From Halomonas urmiana (lineage in GTDB: Bacteria; Pseudomonadota; Gammaproteobacteria; Pseudomonadales; Halomonadaceae), in the NCBI RefSeq assembly GCF_005780185.1, contig NZ_VBUI01000028.1:1-48908 (forward strand): a stretch of 48,908 nt of DNA, written 5' to 3'. How positions within the stretch are numbered: position 1 is the stretch's first letter; each line of letters begins with the position of its first letter. The position numbers were made by a program, and so were the translations under genes. The notes under the pieces were generated by a model that was not told the DNA's origin, ran no database searches, and saw nothing but the letters and a program-made list of their open reading frames with translations. Positions 8,989 through 17,977 of this stretch are shown here, piece by piece.

Positions 8989-9592
8989 CGAGGGTGGGGC
9001 GCCAGTCGGTGACCACCAGGGTCGCGCGCAGCGTGTCGTAGGTCATCACCATCCGCCGCGGCAGCCACAGACCGTCGACGCGTGTCCAGTCACGGTAGAC
9101 GATCTCCCAGCCGTCCTGCTCGAGCCGTTGCGGAAAGCCCAGGGCGTCACGCTCCAGCCGATGGGCGCTCTGCGGGGAGGGCAGGCCGCGCACCCAGTCG
9201 GAGAGCGCGCTGACCGGCAGCGACCAGCCCAGCTGCTGGGTCATCAGCGCCTCTGGCGTCTCGGCCTCGAAGCGCCCCTCGGCGGTGGTCAGCGAGAAGC
9301 GCCCCTCGCGTCCTTCCAGGGTGCTGCGGCCGCTGCCGAAGGGGCCGCTGATCAGCAGGCGGTAGTAGTGGGGGTGTTGGCTCCAGTCCAGGTTGGCGCT
9401 GGTGGAGTCCTCCGGGGTGCGCAGGCCGACCTTGCCGGCCAGTAGCCAGGTGTCGAGCTCTTTGATGCGCTCTCGCTGCGCCGCCCACTGCCCGGCGGCG
9501 CGCTCGCCTTCGGGCGGCGCGGGGCGGGTGGCACAGCCGGCCAGCAGGGCGAGCATCAGCAGGGGGATCAGCAGTCGCGTGAGGTGCGTCAT
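8981..9592 (-). CDS. lolB: Outer-membrane lipoprotein insertion factor LolB
   Basis: Outer-membrane lipoprotein that accepts lipoproteins from LolA and inserts them in the outer membrane. The 203-residue product begins with a lipoprotein signal peptide ending in the lipobox LLAGC (Cys about 19). LolB-like segments include LLAGKVGLRTPEDSTSANLDW and GPFGSGRSTLEG. The start was taken at 9592 because it begins the signal peptide; the frame stays open upstream. It overlaps ispE by 8 nt and lies downstream of the TPR lipoprotein gene, as in pseudomonads. Confidence 0.93.
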   Translation of the reverse strand: MTHLTRLLIPLLMLALLAGCATRPAPPEGERAAGQWAAQRERIKELDTWLLAGKVGLRTPEDSTSANLDWSQHPHYYRLLISGPFGSGRSTLEGREGRFSLTTAEGRFEAETPEALMTQQLGWSLPVSALSDWVRGLPSPQSAHRLERDALGFPQRLEQDGWEIVYRDWTRVDGLWLPRRMVMTYDTLRATLVVTDWRPTLDE

Positions 9593-9689
9593 GGGGCGTT
9601 CCGTGATGGGAAATGACGTGGAAGTGGGAAGCCGCATGGTGGAGCGTTCGACGATGGTGGTCGGGCGCTCTGCCATGGGAAGCCGTTCC

Positions 9690-11486
9690 TCAGGGCGCGG
9701 CGTCCAGTTCGGGCCGGCGCCGCAGCAGGTCATCGATCAGCGGGCGCGTCTCGAAGCGCTCGCGGGCCTCCTCCAGCAGGACACGGGCCTGGGCCTTCTC
9801 GCCCAGCGCCCAGAGCACCTCGATCAGGTGGGCGGCGATCTCCTGGTCCTGCATCGCCGTCCAGGCGCGCCTGAGCCAGGGCAGGGCGCGGGCGGGCTCG
9901 CCTTGGCGATAGTGCACCCAGCCCAGGCTGTCGAGGATGGCCGGGTTGTCCGGCGCGAGTTCATAGGCGCGCTCGATCAGCGCCCGCGCCTCGCCCAAGC
10001 GGCCCTCGATATCGGCATCGGCGAGGGTATAGCCCAGCGCGTTGAGGGCGGTGGCGTTGTCCGGGTCATGGTCGATGATATGGCGCAGGTCGGCCTCCAT
10101 GGCGGCCAGGTCGCCATCGGCGAAGGCGCGCATGGCGCGCTGGTAGCGCAGCCGCTCATCGTCGGGACGCTGCGCGAGTTCGCTGTCGAGCAGGGCGTCG
10201 GCCTGGTCCTCGAGGCCCGCCTCGTCGAGCAGCTCGACCTCCACGGCGGCCAGTTCACTCTGGTAGGCCTCGTGTCGCAGGCGCTCCAGGCGCAGGAAGC
10301 TCCGCGCATCGAGGCGTCGATCGGCCTCCATCAGCATCGTGGCCGCGTTCACTCTCGCCGGCAGGAACTGCTCGCCCTCCGGCACCTGACGGTAATAGAG
10401 GAGGGCGTTGCCGATCTCGCCGCGCTCCTCGGCGATGGCGCCGAGCAGCAGTAAGGCCATCGGCGGCACCTCATCGTCGCCGACCAGCGGCAGCAGCAGG
10501 CGGCGCGCCGGTGCCAGGTGCTCGCGGTCGAGAAACAGTCGTGCCAGGCCCAGGCGCAGCGAGGGATCGTCGCCGTGTTCGGCGAGGAGCGCCTCGATGG
10601 CGTCCTCGGCGGCCTCGACGCTACCGAGGGCGAGCTCGGCCCGGGCCAGCAGCAGCATCAGCCGGGGATCGCCGGGTGACACCGCAAGGCCCCGGTGGGC
10701 GTGCTCGCGCGCCGCGGTGTAGGCGTCGGCCTCGAGCGCGAGGCGCGCCCGCAGGCTCCACAGCTCGGGCCGTTCGGAGGCCTCCCGGGCGAGCCGTGTC
10801 AGGCGTCGATCGGCCGCCGCCGGCCGCCCCGCGGCCGCCTCCAGCAGGGCGGTGGCGAGCTCGGCGTCGACGCGCTTCGCGGCCGGCGCCGAGGCGCGCG
10901 CCAGGTGTGACCGCAGACGGTCGAGCAGCGGGGCCGGCTCGGCCCCGGCCTCGAGGGCGCCCTCCACGAGCCCGAGCAGCGCGTTGCTCGCGCCCTGCTC
11001 GCCGGCGTCCTGTTCGGCCACGGCTTGCTCGATCGCATCCAGGCGGTGCCCCAGGGCGGCGGCCCAGTCGCCGCGCTGGAGGGCGAGGCTCGCCAGTAGC
11101 CGCGAGGGGGCGTCGCTGCCCGGCGCCAGGCCCTGCCAGCGTTGCGCCGCCTCCTCGAGCAGCGCGGGATCCTCGCTGAAGCGGGCGGCCAGGGTGGCGC
11201 GCTCGGCGAGGGCGACGGAGTCGTAACGCTCGGCGGCCTCGAGGAAGCCCCGGGCGGCGCGGGTGTAGTCGCTGCGTTGGCCGGCAAGCTCCGCCTGCAG
11301 CAGGCCGGCGAGACCCGCGGCGTCCAGGCCGCGGGTGATCGGGGGCGCCCCGGTCAGCGGGTCGCGCATGGGGGCGGCGGCCGACGAGGCCCCCGGCAGC
11401 CCCTGGCAGCCGGCAAGCAGCAGGGCCAGCGTCAGGGGGGCCAGGGGGGCGTGGCGACAGAGTCGGAGGAGGGGTCCGCGGGGCAT
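9690..11486 (-). CDS. TPR-repeat outer-membrane lipoprotein, LbcA-like
   Basis: A 598-residue lipoprotein: an N-terminal signal with the lipobox LLLAGC, then a long all-helical array of tetratricopeptide-like repeats (clear units such as LGYTLADADIEGRLGEARAL and LDSLGWVHYRQGEPARALPW near the C-terminus). Its place between hemA (divergent) and lolB matches P. aeruginosa PA4667, LbcA, an adaptor that delivers substrates to the protease CtpA. Adaptor function here is inferred from position and architecture only. The start at 11486 begins the signal peptide; the frame is open 19 codons further upstream. Confidence 0.87.
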   Translation of the reverse strand: MPRGPLLRLCRHAPLAPLTLALLLAGCQGLPGASSAAAPMRDPLTGAPPITRGLDAAGLAGLLQAELAGQRSDYTRAARGFLEAAERYDSVALAERATLAARFSEDPALLEEAAQRWQGLAPGSDAPSRLLASLALQRGDWAAALGHRLDAIEQAVAEQDAGEQGASNALLGLVEGALEAGAEPAPLLDRLRSHLARASAPAAKRVDAELATALLEAAAGRPAAADRRLTRLAREASERPELWSLRARLALEADAYTAAREHAHRGLAVSPGDPRLMLLLARAELALGSVEAAEDAIEALLAEHGDDPSLRLGLARLFLDREHLAPARRLLLPLVGDDEVPPMALLLLGAIAEERGEIGNALLYYRQVPEGEQFLPARVNAATMLMEADRRLDARSFLRLERLRHEAYQSELAAVEVELLDEAGLEDQADALLDSELAQRPDDERLRYQRAMRAFADGDLAAMEADLRHIIDHDPDNATALNALGYTLADADIEGRLGEARALIERAYELAPDNPAILDSLGWVHYRQGEPARALPWLRRAWTAMQDQEIAAHLIEVLWALGEKAQARVLLEEARERFETRPLIDDLLRRRPELDAAP

Positions 11487-11592
11487 GCGCGTCTCGTGCT
11501 GAAGGCCGAGCCGCCAGCATAACGGCTCGACCCGCCCGGGCAAAGCGTGATCCCCGTCACGGCATGTCGGGGCGCCTCCGGCGGCAGGCCTG

Positions 11593-11601
11593 TGCTAGAA
11601 T
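11593..11601 (+). promoter_or_regulatory. Extended -10 promoter of hemA
   Basis: TGCTAGAAT at 11593-11601 is an extended -10 element 88 nt before the hemA ATG. No convincing -35 is visible. It lies in the 202-nt divergent gap between the TPR lipoprotein gene and hemA. Confidence 0.45.
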
Positions 11602-11688
11602 GCGGCGCTTCGAGGATGGGCGGTCCGCGCCGCCGGATATCACCATGTCGCCCTTGCCGGAACCACGACTCGCGAAGATGCCGAACGC

Positions 11689-12957
11689 ATGACGCTTCTT
11701 GCCCTGGGAATCAACCACCGGACCGCCACCGTCGAGGTGCGCGAGCAGGTCGCCTTCTCGCCCGCTCAGCTGGAGTCGGCGCTGGCCGAACTGCGTGCCC
11801 TGCCGGAGGTGCGCGAGGCGGCGGTACTGTCCACCTGCAACCGCACCGAGCTCTATTGTGCCACCGGTTCCGGGGGCGAAGGCGAGATCCTCGACTGGCT
11901 GGGACGCTTCCACGGCCTCAAAGTAGAGGATCTCACCCGCTGCGCCTATCACTACCGCGAGAACGAGGCGGCGCGCCACCTGATGCGCGTGGCCGTGGGG
12001 CTGGACTCCATGGTGCTCGGCGAGCCGCAGATCCTGGGTCAGCTCAAGGACGCTTACCAGTCGGCCCGTCAGGCGCGCAGCCTGGGCGGCGAGCTCGAGT
12101 GCCTGTTCCAGAACGCCTTCGCCGTGGCCAAGCAGGTGCGCACCGAGACCGGCATCGGCCGCAACCCGGTGTCGGTGGCCTACGCGGCCGTGAACCTGGC
12201 CAGCCGTATCTTCGGCGACTTCAGCCGCTCCCGGGCGCTGCTGATCGGCGCCGGCGAGACCATCGAGCTGGTGGCGCGCCACCTCCATGAGGCCGGCGTG
12301 CGCCAGCTCACCGTGGCCAACCGTACCCGCGAGCGGGCCGAGCTGGTCTCCGGACCGCTGGGTGGCCAGGGGATCACCCTCGATGCGATCCCCGACGCCC
12401 TGGTCGAGGCCGACATCGTGATCTCCTCCACCGCCGCGCCGCTGCCGATCCTCGGCAAGGGCATGGTCGAGCGGGCGCTCAAGCAGCGTCGTCACCGCCC
12501 GGTCTTCATGGTCGACATCGCCGTGCCCCGGGACATCGAGCCGGAGGTGGGGGAGCTCAGCGACGTCTTCCTCTATACCGTCGACGACCTGCAGGAGGTC
12601 ATCGAGGAGAATCGCCGCCATCGCCAAGTGGCGGCCGACCAGGCCGAGTCGCTGATCGAGCACGGCGTGGGCACCTGGCAGCACGAGCGCCGCATCCGCA
12701 GCGGCGGCGAGCTGATTCGCGACGTGCGCGCCCGCGGCCAGACCCTGCGCGAGCTCTCCGAGCAGCAGGCGCTGGCGCGCCTGGCCCGCGGCGAGGACCC
12801 CGAGGCGGTGATCCGCCGGCTGGCCCACCAGCTCACCAACCGCCTGCTGCACCGCCCCACCGTGGCGATGCGCGACGCAGCCTCCGAGGAGCAGCACGAC
12901 CTGCTCCAGGCCGCCACGACCCTGCTGCTGGATGAATCCACCGACCACTCCCGATAG
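11689..12957 (+). CDS. hemA: Glutamyl-tRNA reductase
   Basis: First committed step of the C5 tetrapyrrole pathway: NADPH reduction of glutamyl-tRNA(Glu) to glutamate-1-semialdehyde. The 422-residue product has the catalytic Cys50 in LSTCNRTELY, the LDSMVLGEPQILGQ motif, an NADPH-binding domain around 185-310 (LLIGAGETIEL) and the C-terminal dimerisation helix. The Shine-Dalgarno is weak. The next gene, prfA, starts 9 nt after the stop, giving the common hemA-prfA-prmC operon. Confidence 0.97.
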   Translation: MTLLALGINHRTATVEVREQVAFSPAQLESALAELRALPEVREAAVLSTCNRTELYCATGSGGEGEILDWLGRFHGLKVEDLTRCAYHYRENEAARHLMRVAVGLDSMVLGEPQILGQLKDAYQSARQARSLGGELECLFQNAFAVAKQVRTETGIGRNPVSVAYAAVNLASRIFGDFSRSRALLIGAGETIELVARHLHEAGVRQLTVANRTRERAELVSGPLGGQGITLDAIPDALVEADIVISSTAAPLPILGKGMVERALKQRRHRPVFMVDIAVPRDIEPEVGELSDVFLYTVDDLQEVIEENRRHRQVAADQAESLIEHGVGTWQHERRIRSGGELIRDVRARGQTLRELSEQQALARLARGEDPEAVIRRLAHQLTNRLLHRPTVAMRDAASEEQHDLLQAATTLLLDESTDHSR

Positions 12958-12966
12958 GATGCGCCG

Positions 12967-14061
12967 ATGAAAGCCACCCTGCGCCAGCGCCTCGATGCCT
13001 TCATCGAGCGCTTCGAGGAGCTTGCCGCCCTGCTGGCCGAGCCCGAGGTGATCAGCGACCAGACCCGCTTTCGCGACTACTCGCGGGAATACGCCGAGCT
13101 CGAACCCCTGGTCGAGGCCTGGGGCGAGTACCTCGGCGTCGAGGCCGATATCGCCTCCGCCGAGCAGCTGCTCGGCGACGCCGACGCCGAGATGCGCGAG
13201 CTGGCCGAGCTCGAGCGTGACGAGGGGCGCGAGCGGCTCGAGGCCCTCGAGGTGCGGCTCAAGCAGCTGCTGGTGCCCAAGGACCCCGACGATCGCCGCA
13301 ACGTCTTCCTCGAGATTCGTGCCGGCACCGGCGGCGACGAGGCGGCGCTGTTCGCCGGCGATCTCTTCCGCATGTACGCCCGCTACGCCGAGCAGCACGG
13401 CTGGAAGGTCGAGGTGGTCAGCGCCAGCCACGGTGAGCAGGGCGGCTACAAGGAGATCATCTCCCGGGTCAAGGGCGAGGGCGTCTATGCGCGCCTCAAG
13501 TTCGAGTCCGGCGCCCACCGGGTGCAGCGCGTGCCGGCCACCGAGTCCCAGGGCCGTATCCATACCTCGGCCTGCACCGTGGCGGTGATGCCGGAGGCCG
13601 ACGAGGTCGGCGACATCGACATCGACCCCGGCGACCTGCGGGTGGATACCTTCCGCTCCAGCGGCGCCGGCGGCCAGCACGTCAACACCACCGACTCCGC
13701 CATCCGCATCACCCACCTGCCCAGCGGCGTGGTGGTGGAGTGCCAGGAGGAGCGCAGCCAGCACAAGAACCGGGCCAAGGCGATGTCGCTGCTGGCCGCC
13801 CGGCTGAAGCAGTCGGCCGTGGCCAGCCAGCGCCAGCAGCAGGCCGACGCGCGGCGCTCCCTGGTCGGCTCCGGCGATCGCAGCGAACGTATCCGCACCT
13901 ACAACTTCCCCCAGGGCCGGGTCACCGACCACCGCATCAACCTGACGCTCTACAAGCTCAACGAGGTGGTCAGCGGCGGGCAGCTCGACGACGTGGTCGA
14001 GCCGCTGATCCACGAGTACCAGGCCGAGCAGCTGGCGGCCCTGCAGCAGGACGCCGGATGA
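12967..14061 (+). CDS. prfA: Peptide chain release factor 1
   Basis: Recognises UAA and UAG and triggers peptide release. The 364-residue product has the PxT stop-codon recognition motif as Pro190-Ala-Thr192 and the GGQ motif at 235-237, each two positions after E. coli RF1. The stop codon overlaps the start of prmC (ATGA), whose product methylates the GGQ glutamine, so the two are translationally coupled. Confidence 0.98.
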   Translation: MKATLRQRLDAFIERFEELAALLAEPEVISDQTRFRDYSREYAELEPLVEAWGEYLGVEADIASAEQLLGDADAEMRELAELERDEGRERLEALEVRLKQLLVPKDPDDRRNVFLEIRAGTGGDEAALFAGDLFRMYARYAEQHGWKVEVVSASHGEQGGYKEIISRVKGEGVYARLKFESGAHRVQRVPATESQGRIHTSACTVAVMPEADEVGDIDIDPGDLRVDTFRSSGAGGQHVNTTDSAIRITHLPSGVVVECQEERSQHKNRAKAMSLLAARLKQSAVASQRQQQADARRSLVGSGDRSERIRTYNFPQGRVTDHRINLTLYKLNEVVSGGQLDDVVEPLIHEYQAEQLAALQQDAG

Positions 14062-14924
14062 TCCTCGATCACCTGCTGGCGCGGGCCGCCGCCCGGCTCG
14101 CCGCCGCTGGGTCGCCGAGCGCGCGCCTCGACGCCGAGGTGCTGCTCTGCCACGCGCTGGGGGTGGATCGCACCTGGCTCTATACCTGGGGCGACCGCGA
14201 GGCGCCGACCGTCGAGCGCGCGCGCTTCGAGGCGCTGGTGGCGGCCCGCGCCCAGGGCCAGCCGATCGCCTACCTGACCGGCGAGCGGGAGTTCTGGGGC
14301 CTGGCGCTTGCCACCTCGCCGCATACGCTGATCCCCCGGCCGGACACCGAGTGCCTGGTGGAGGCGGCCCTGGCCCGTGCCGCGCGGACCGAGGGGCGCC
14401 TGCTGGATCTCGGCACTGGCACCGGCGCCATCGCCCTGGCCTTCGCCAGCGAGCGGCCCGGCTGGTCGGTGCTCGGGGTCGACATCCGCCCCGAGGCCGT
14501 GGACCTGGCGCGACACAACGCCGCGCGGCACGGTATCGCCAACGCCGCCTTTGGCGAGAGCGACTGGTTCGCCGTCCTGGTCGACGGTCAACGCTTCGAC
14601 CTGATCGTCTCCAACCCGCCCTACATCGCCGCGGACGATCCGCACCTGGCCTGGGGCGACGTGCGCTTCGAGCCGCACAGCGCCCTGGTGGCGGCCGACG
14701 GCGGACTTTCCGACCTCTGCCACCTGGTGCGCGAGGCCGGACGCTACCTGCTTCCCGGCGGCTGGCTGATGCTCGAGCACGGCCGTGAGCAGGCCGAGAA
14801 GGTGCGCGGAGTGCTCGAAGCCGCGGGCTATGTCGAGGTCGACAGTCGCGTCGACCTGGGCGGTCATCCGCGAGTCAGCCAGGGGCGGCGAGTTGATGAC
14901 GGGACTGGAGGCAAACGGCCGTGA
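14058..14924 (+). CDS. prmC: Release-factor glutamine N5-methyltransferase
   Basis: S-adenosylmethionine-dependent enzyme that methylates the glutamine of GGQ in RF1 and RF2. The 288-residue product has an N-terminal helical release-factor-binding domain, the [10 protein letters not shown] segment, the SAM-binding DLGTGTG at 117-123 and the catalytic NPPY at 186-189. The start is the ATG overlapping the prfA stop; the open frame extends further upstream inside prfA but has no family similarity there. Confidence 0.97.
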   Translation: MILDHLLARAAARLAAAGSPSARLDAEVLLCHALGVDRTWLYTWGDREAPTVERARFEALVAARAQGQPIAYLTGEREFWGLALATSPHTLIPRPDTECLVEAALARAARTEGRLLDLGTGTGAIALAFASERPGWSVLGVDIRPEAVDLARHNAARHGIANAAFGESDWFAVLVDGQRFDLIVSNPPYIAADDPHLAWGDVRFEPHSALVAADGGLSDLCHLVREAGRYLLPGGWLMLEHGREQAEKVRGVLEAAGYVEVDSRVDLGGHPRVSQGRRVDDGTGGKRP

Positions 14925-14983
14925 TGTGGTACATCTTTCAGCAGAAAAAAACGCCACGTCTCGTCGCCTTTGCATGCGTGAAG

Positions 14984-15014
14984 CCCACCGAGGCCCCCAA
15001 GGTGGGGTGTTTTT
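14984..15014 (+). terminator. Weak terminator-like stem-loop after prmC
   Basis: CCCACC (14984-14989) pairs with GGTGGG (15001-15006) across an 11-nt loop, followed by GTGTTTTT. It lies between prmC and the Lrp gene and may separate the hemA operon from lrp-moeB. Confidence 0.35.
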
Positions 15015-15074
15015 CAGGTGATCGTACTGTCGCGACGGCGTGAAAGCCCCATCCAGACCGGCCTGCCAACGACA

Positions 15075-15575
15075 ATGAAAGCCAAGACCCGTTCGCTCGA
15101 CCGCATCGACCTCAAGATCCTGCGCTGCCTGCAGGACAACGCCCGCATCTCCTACGTCGACCTGGCCTCCCAGGTCGGGCTCTCGACCACGCCCTGCCTG
15201 GAGCGCGTCAAGCGCCTGGAGCGCGCCGGTATCATTCGCGGCTACAAGGCGCTGCTCGATCCGCGAGCGCTCAAGGCCAACCTGCTGGTGTTCGTCGAGA
15301 TCAGCCTGGAGACCCAGTCGCCGGCGGTGTTCGACGAGTTTCGCCGCGCCGTGGCCAAGCTGCCGCAGATCCAGGAGTGCCACCTGGTCTCGGGGCAGTT
15401 CGACTACATTCTCAAGTGCCGGATTCCGGAGATGTCCGCCTACCGCCAGCTGCTCGGCGACGTGGTGCTGACACTGCCCGGGGTGAAGGAGTCCAAGAGC
15501 TACGTGGTGATGGAGGAGGTCAAGGAGAGCTTCAGCCTCCATGTGCCCGACATCGAGGAGTTCGAGGAAAAGTGA
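15075..15575 (+). CDS. lrp: Leucine-responsive regulator Lrp
   Basis: Global Lrp/AsnC-family DNA-binding regulator of amino-acid metabolism and transport. The 166-residue product has an N-terminal winged HTH (about 12-60, LDRIDLKILRCLQDNARIS and the recognition region GLSTTPCLERVKRLERAGI) and a RAM ligand-binding domain with ECHLVSGQFDYILK and YVVMEEVKES. Similarity to E. coli Lrp is high enough to suggest the true orthologue rather than a minor AsnC paralogue. The start at 15075 fits the family length; the frame is open 19 codons upstream and no strong Shine-Dalgarno is visible. In pseudomonads moeB follows prmC directly, so lrp looks inserted here. Confidence 0.92.
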   Translation: MKAKTRSLDRIDLKILRCLQDNARISYVDLASQVGLSTTPCLERVKRLERAGIIRGYKALLDPRALKANLLVFVEISLETQSPAVFDEFRRAVAKLPQIQECHLVSGQFDYILKCRIPEMSAYRQLLGDVVLTLPGVKESKSYVVMEEVKESFSLHVPDIEEFEEK

Positions 15576-15583
15576 GGCCCGCC

Positions 15584-16333
15584 ATGGATGATCAATCCCT
15601 GCTGCGCTACAGCCGGCAGATCATGCTCGAACAGGTCGATATCGACGGCCAGGAGCGCCTACTGGCCGGTCACGCCCTGGTGATCGGCGCCGGCGGGCTA
15701 GGCTCGCCGGTGGCCCTCTACCTGGTGGCCGCGGGCCTGGGGAGGTTGACCCTGGCCGACGCCGATGCGGTGGAACTCTCCAACCTGCAGCGCCAGATCG
15801 CCCATGCCACCGCGGACATCGGGCGCAACAAGGCCGAGTCGGCCCGCGAGGCGGCGCTCGCCCTCAATCCCGGCTGCGTGGTCCAGGCGATCGACGACCA
15901 TCTGGAGGGCGAGGCCCTGGCCCGGGCGGCCGCCGAGGCGGACGTGGTGCTCGACTGCACCGACCGCTTCTCCAGCCGCTACGCCATCAACGCCGCCTGC
16001 CGGGCGGCCGGCGTGCCGCTGGTATCGGGGGCGGCGATCCGCTTCTCCGGCCAGCTCGCGGTCTTCGACCCGCGCGACCCGGACGCCCCCTGCTATGCCT
16101 GCCTCTACCCGCCGGGCGTGGAGGGCGACGAGGAACTGCGCTGCGCCGAGAACGGCGTGATCGCGCCGCTGGTGGGGGTGATCGGCAGCTTCCAGGCGCT
16201 GGAGGCGCTCAAGCTCGTCAGCGGCGCCGGTACGCCCCATCGCGGTCTCTCCACCTTCGACGGCCTCACCGGCCAGTGGCGCAACTTCGGGGTGCCGCGC
16301 GATCCCGCCTGCCCGGTCTGCGCCGGGCGCTGA
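15584..16333 (+). CDS. moeB: Molybdopterin-synthase adenylyltransferase MoeB (ThiF/E1-like)
   Basis: Adenylates the C-terminal glycine of the MoaD sulfur carrier in molybdenum cofactor synthesis; close relatives act on ThiS. The 249-residue product has the nucleotide-binding GAGGLGSPV at 35-43, the NLQRQIAH segment, and two Cys-X2-Cys zinc pairs (CYAC about 170 and CPVC near the C-terminus). GAGG overlapping the lrp stop serves as the ribosome site, only 8 nt away, so lrp and moeB are probably co-transcribed. ThiF cannot be excluded by sequence alone, but the prmC-moeB neighbourhood supports MoeB. Confidence 0.88.
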   Translation: MDDQSLLRYSRQIMLEQVDIDGQERLLAGHALVIGAGGLGSPVALYLVAAGLGRLTLADADAVELSNLQRQIAHATADIGRNKAESAREAALALNPGCVVQAIDDHLEGEALARAAAEADVVLDCTDRFSSRYAINAACRAAGVPLVSGAAIRFSGQLAVFDPRDPDAPCYACLYPPGVEGDEELRCAENGVIAPLVGVIGSFQALEALKLVSGAGTPHRGLSTFDGLTGQWRNFGVPRDPACPVCAGR

Positions 16334-16654
16334 GCGCCACCGCCCGTGGTCCTCGCCATGGGCGATATGGTTCGAGTGGTGGTGATTACTTGACGTCACG
16401 CGCGCGTCGCCTCGCGCCTTTCCTCCGCGACTCCCGCGCTGAATCCTGCCTATTTTTCTATAAAAAACAGCTTTTTGTATTTTTATTGCGAGTCGTCTCG
16501 TTGGTCTTGCGTTAAATATCCTCGCTTTCAAGGTGTCAAATACTTGACAGCTATCGTGGTGCTGGTGCCACACTGGGCCTGCCGGGGCGATCCCTCCATG
16601 GATCGCCTCCACCAACAATAATTAGCGCACCGCGCACAACAGATAGGTTCTCGT
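16334..16654. promoter_or_regulatory. AT-rich control region before the polyamine operon
   Basis: A 321-nt gap without a gene. A hairpin at 16341-16364 (9-bp stem with one G-U pair) just after moeB may end that transcript. The region 16440-16550 is strikingly AT-rich compared with its surroundings, with runs of A and T. It contains the palindrome at 16534-16549 described separately. I cannot name a clear -10. Confidence 0.6.
16534..16549. promoter_or_regulatory. Candidate operator TGTCAAATACTTGACA
   Basis: A perfect inverted repeat: TGTCAA, 4-nt spacer, TTGACA, 105 nt before the first puuB. The right half is also a consensus -35 hexamer. A 13/16 identical site lies at 46081-46096 in the other polyamine control region. 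The regulator that would bind it is not identified. Confidence 0.5.
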
Positions 16655-17947
16655 ATGACGATCCCGCCCCGGCCGGAGCATCCGGCGTCCTGGTATCGCG
16701 CCTCCATCGCCGTCGAGCTCGGCGACTGCCCTCTGCTTCATGGCGAACGACGCGCGGATGTCTGCGTGATCGGCGGCGGCATCACCGGCTGCTCGGCGGC
16801 CCTGCACCTGGCCGAGCGCGGCTACTCGGTGGTGCTGCTCGAGGCCGGGGCGATCGGACATGGTGCCTCCGGGCGCAGCGGCGGCCAGATCCTGCCGGGC
16901 CTGGGCACCGACATCGCCACCGTCGAGAAGGCCCTGGGCCGAGAGCGCGCCCGGGAGATCTGGGAGATGAGCCGCGAGGCGGTGCGCCTGACGGCCGCCC
17001 TGATCGAGCGTCACGACATTCCCTGCGAGCTGGCCTGGGGCTACCTGCACGCCGCGGTGAAGCCACGTCATGTCCATGAGCTCGAGGCCTTCCGCGAGCG
17101 CATGACTCGCGACTATGACTATTCGGCTCTCAGCCTCCTCGAGGGCGATGCCCTGCGCGAGCATGTGGTGAGCGATGCCTATCCGGCCGCCCTCTTCGAC
17201 GCCGAGGGTGGCCACCTCCACCCGCTCAACTACACCCTGGGACTGGCCCGGGCGGCGCGCCTCGCCGGCGTGGCCATCCATGAGCACAGCGCCGCCGTCG
17301 AGATTCGCCGCGGCGAGCCGGCCACCGTCGTCACCGCCCAGGGGCGGGTGGTCGCCGACAGTGTGGTGCTCGGCACCAATGCCTACCAGGCGGGCCTGGT
17401 GCCGGAGCTCTCCGGGCGCATCATGCGCGCCGCCAACTACATGATCGCCACCGCGCCGCTCAGCGAGGCTCAGGCGGCCCGGGTGCTGCCGAAGAACGAC
17501 GCCCTCTCGGACGCCAACTTCGTGCTCGACTACTACCGGCTCTCCGCCGATCGCCGCCTGATCTTCGGCGGCGAGGTCAGCTACGACGGCCGGGAGCCGC
17601 GCAACCTCACGACCCGCATGGATGACAAGATCGCGCGCATCTTCCCGGTGCTCGAGGGCGTGCCCATCGAGTATCGCTGGGGCGGTGACGTGGCGATCAC
17701 CCTGGACCGGGCGCCGGACTTCGGCCGACTGGGCCGCAACGTCTACTACGCCCAGGGCTACTCCGGCCACGGCATGGCGCTGGCTGGGCTCGCCGGCCAG
17801 CTGCTGGCCGAGGCCATCGCCGGGCAGCGCGAGCGCTTCGACGCCTTCGCGGCCATGCCCCATCGCCGCTTTCCCGGGGGCCGCCTGCTGCGCAAGCCGC
17901 TGCTGGTGCTGGCCACCCACTACTATCAACTGCGGGACCGGCTGTAA
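16655..17947 (+). CDS. puuB: Gamma-glutamylputrescine oxidase-like FAD oxidoreductase (copy 1)
   Basis: DAO-fold flavoenzyme. The PuuB family oxidises gamma-glutamylputrescine to gamma-glutamyl-aminobutyraldehyde, giving ammonia and H2O2. The 430-residue product has the FAD Rossmann motif GGGITG at 40-45, the ASGRSGGQ segment near 70, EGGHLHPLNY near 190 and YYAQGYSGHGMALAGL near the C-terminus. It leads a + strand operon with a polyamine ABC transporter and PuuA-type ligase, which supports polyamine use. A second gene of equal length lies at 23515. AGG before the ATG is a modest ribosome site. Confidence 0.88.
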   Translation: MTIPPRPEHPASWYRASIAVELGDCPLLHGERRADVCVIGGGITGCSAALHLAERGYSVVLLEAGAIGHGASGRSGGQILPGLGTDIATVEKALGRERAREIWEMSREAVRLTAALIERHDIPCELAWGYLHAAVKPRHVHELEAFRERMTRDYDYSALSLLEGDALREHVVSDAYPAALFDAEGGHLHPLNYTLGLARAARLAGVAIHEHSAAVEIRRGEPATVVTAQGRVVADSVVLGTNAYQAGLVPELSGRIMRAANYMIATAPLSEAQAARVLPKNDALSDANFVLDYYRLSADRRLIFGGEVSYDGREPRNLTTRMDDKIARIFPVLEGVPIEYRWGGDVAITLDRAPDFGRLGRNVYYAQGYSGHGMALAGLAGQLLAEAIAGQRERFDAFAAMPHRRFPGGRLLRKPLLVLATHYYQLRDRL

Positions 17948-17977
17948 CCGGGCCATTGAGAACCGAGAGGGCACCCC

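Noticed and set aside
11557..14013. An 818-codon minus-strand frame opposite hemA and prfA
   Set aside because: It covers two genes with intact catalytic motifs on the other strand and shows the His/Gly/Leu-rich pattern of antisense frames.
16534..16572. A complete sigma-70 promoter using TTGACA at 16544
   Set aside because: No acceptable -10 lies 16-18 nt downstream (the sequence there is GC-rich), so I report only the palindrome.
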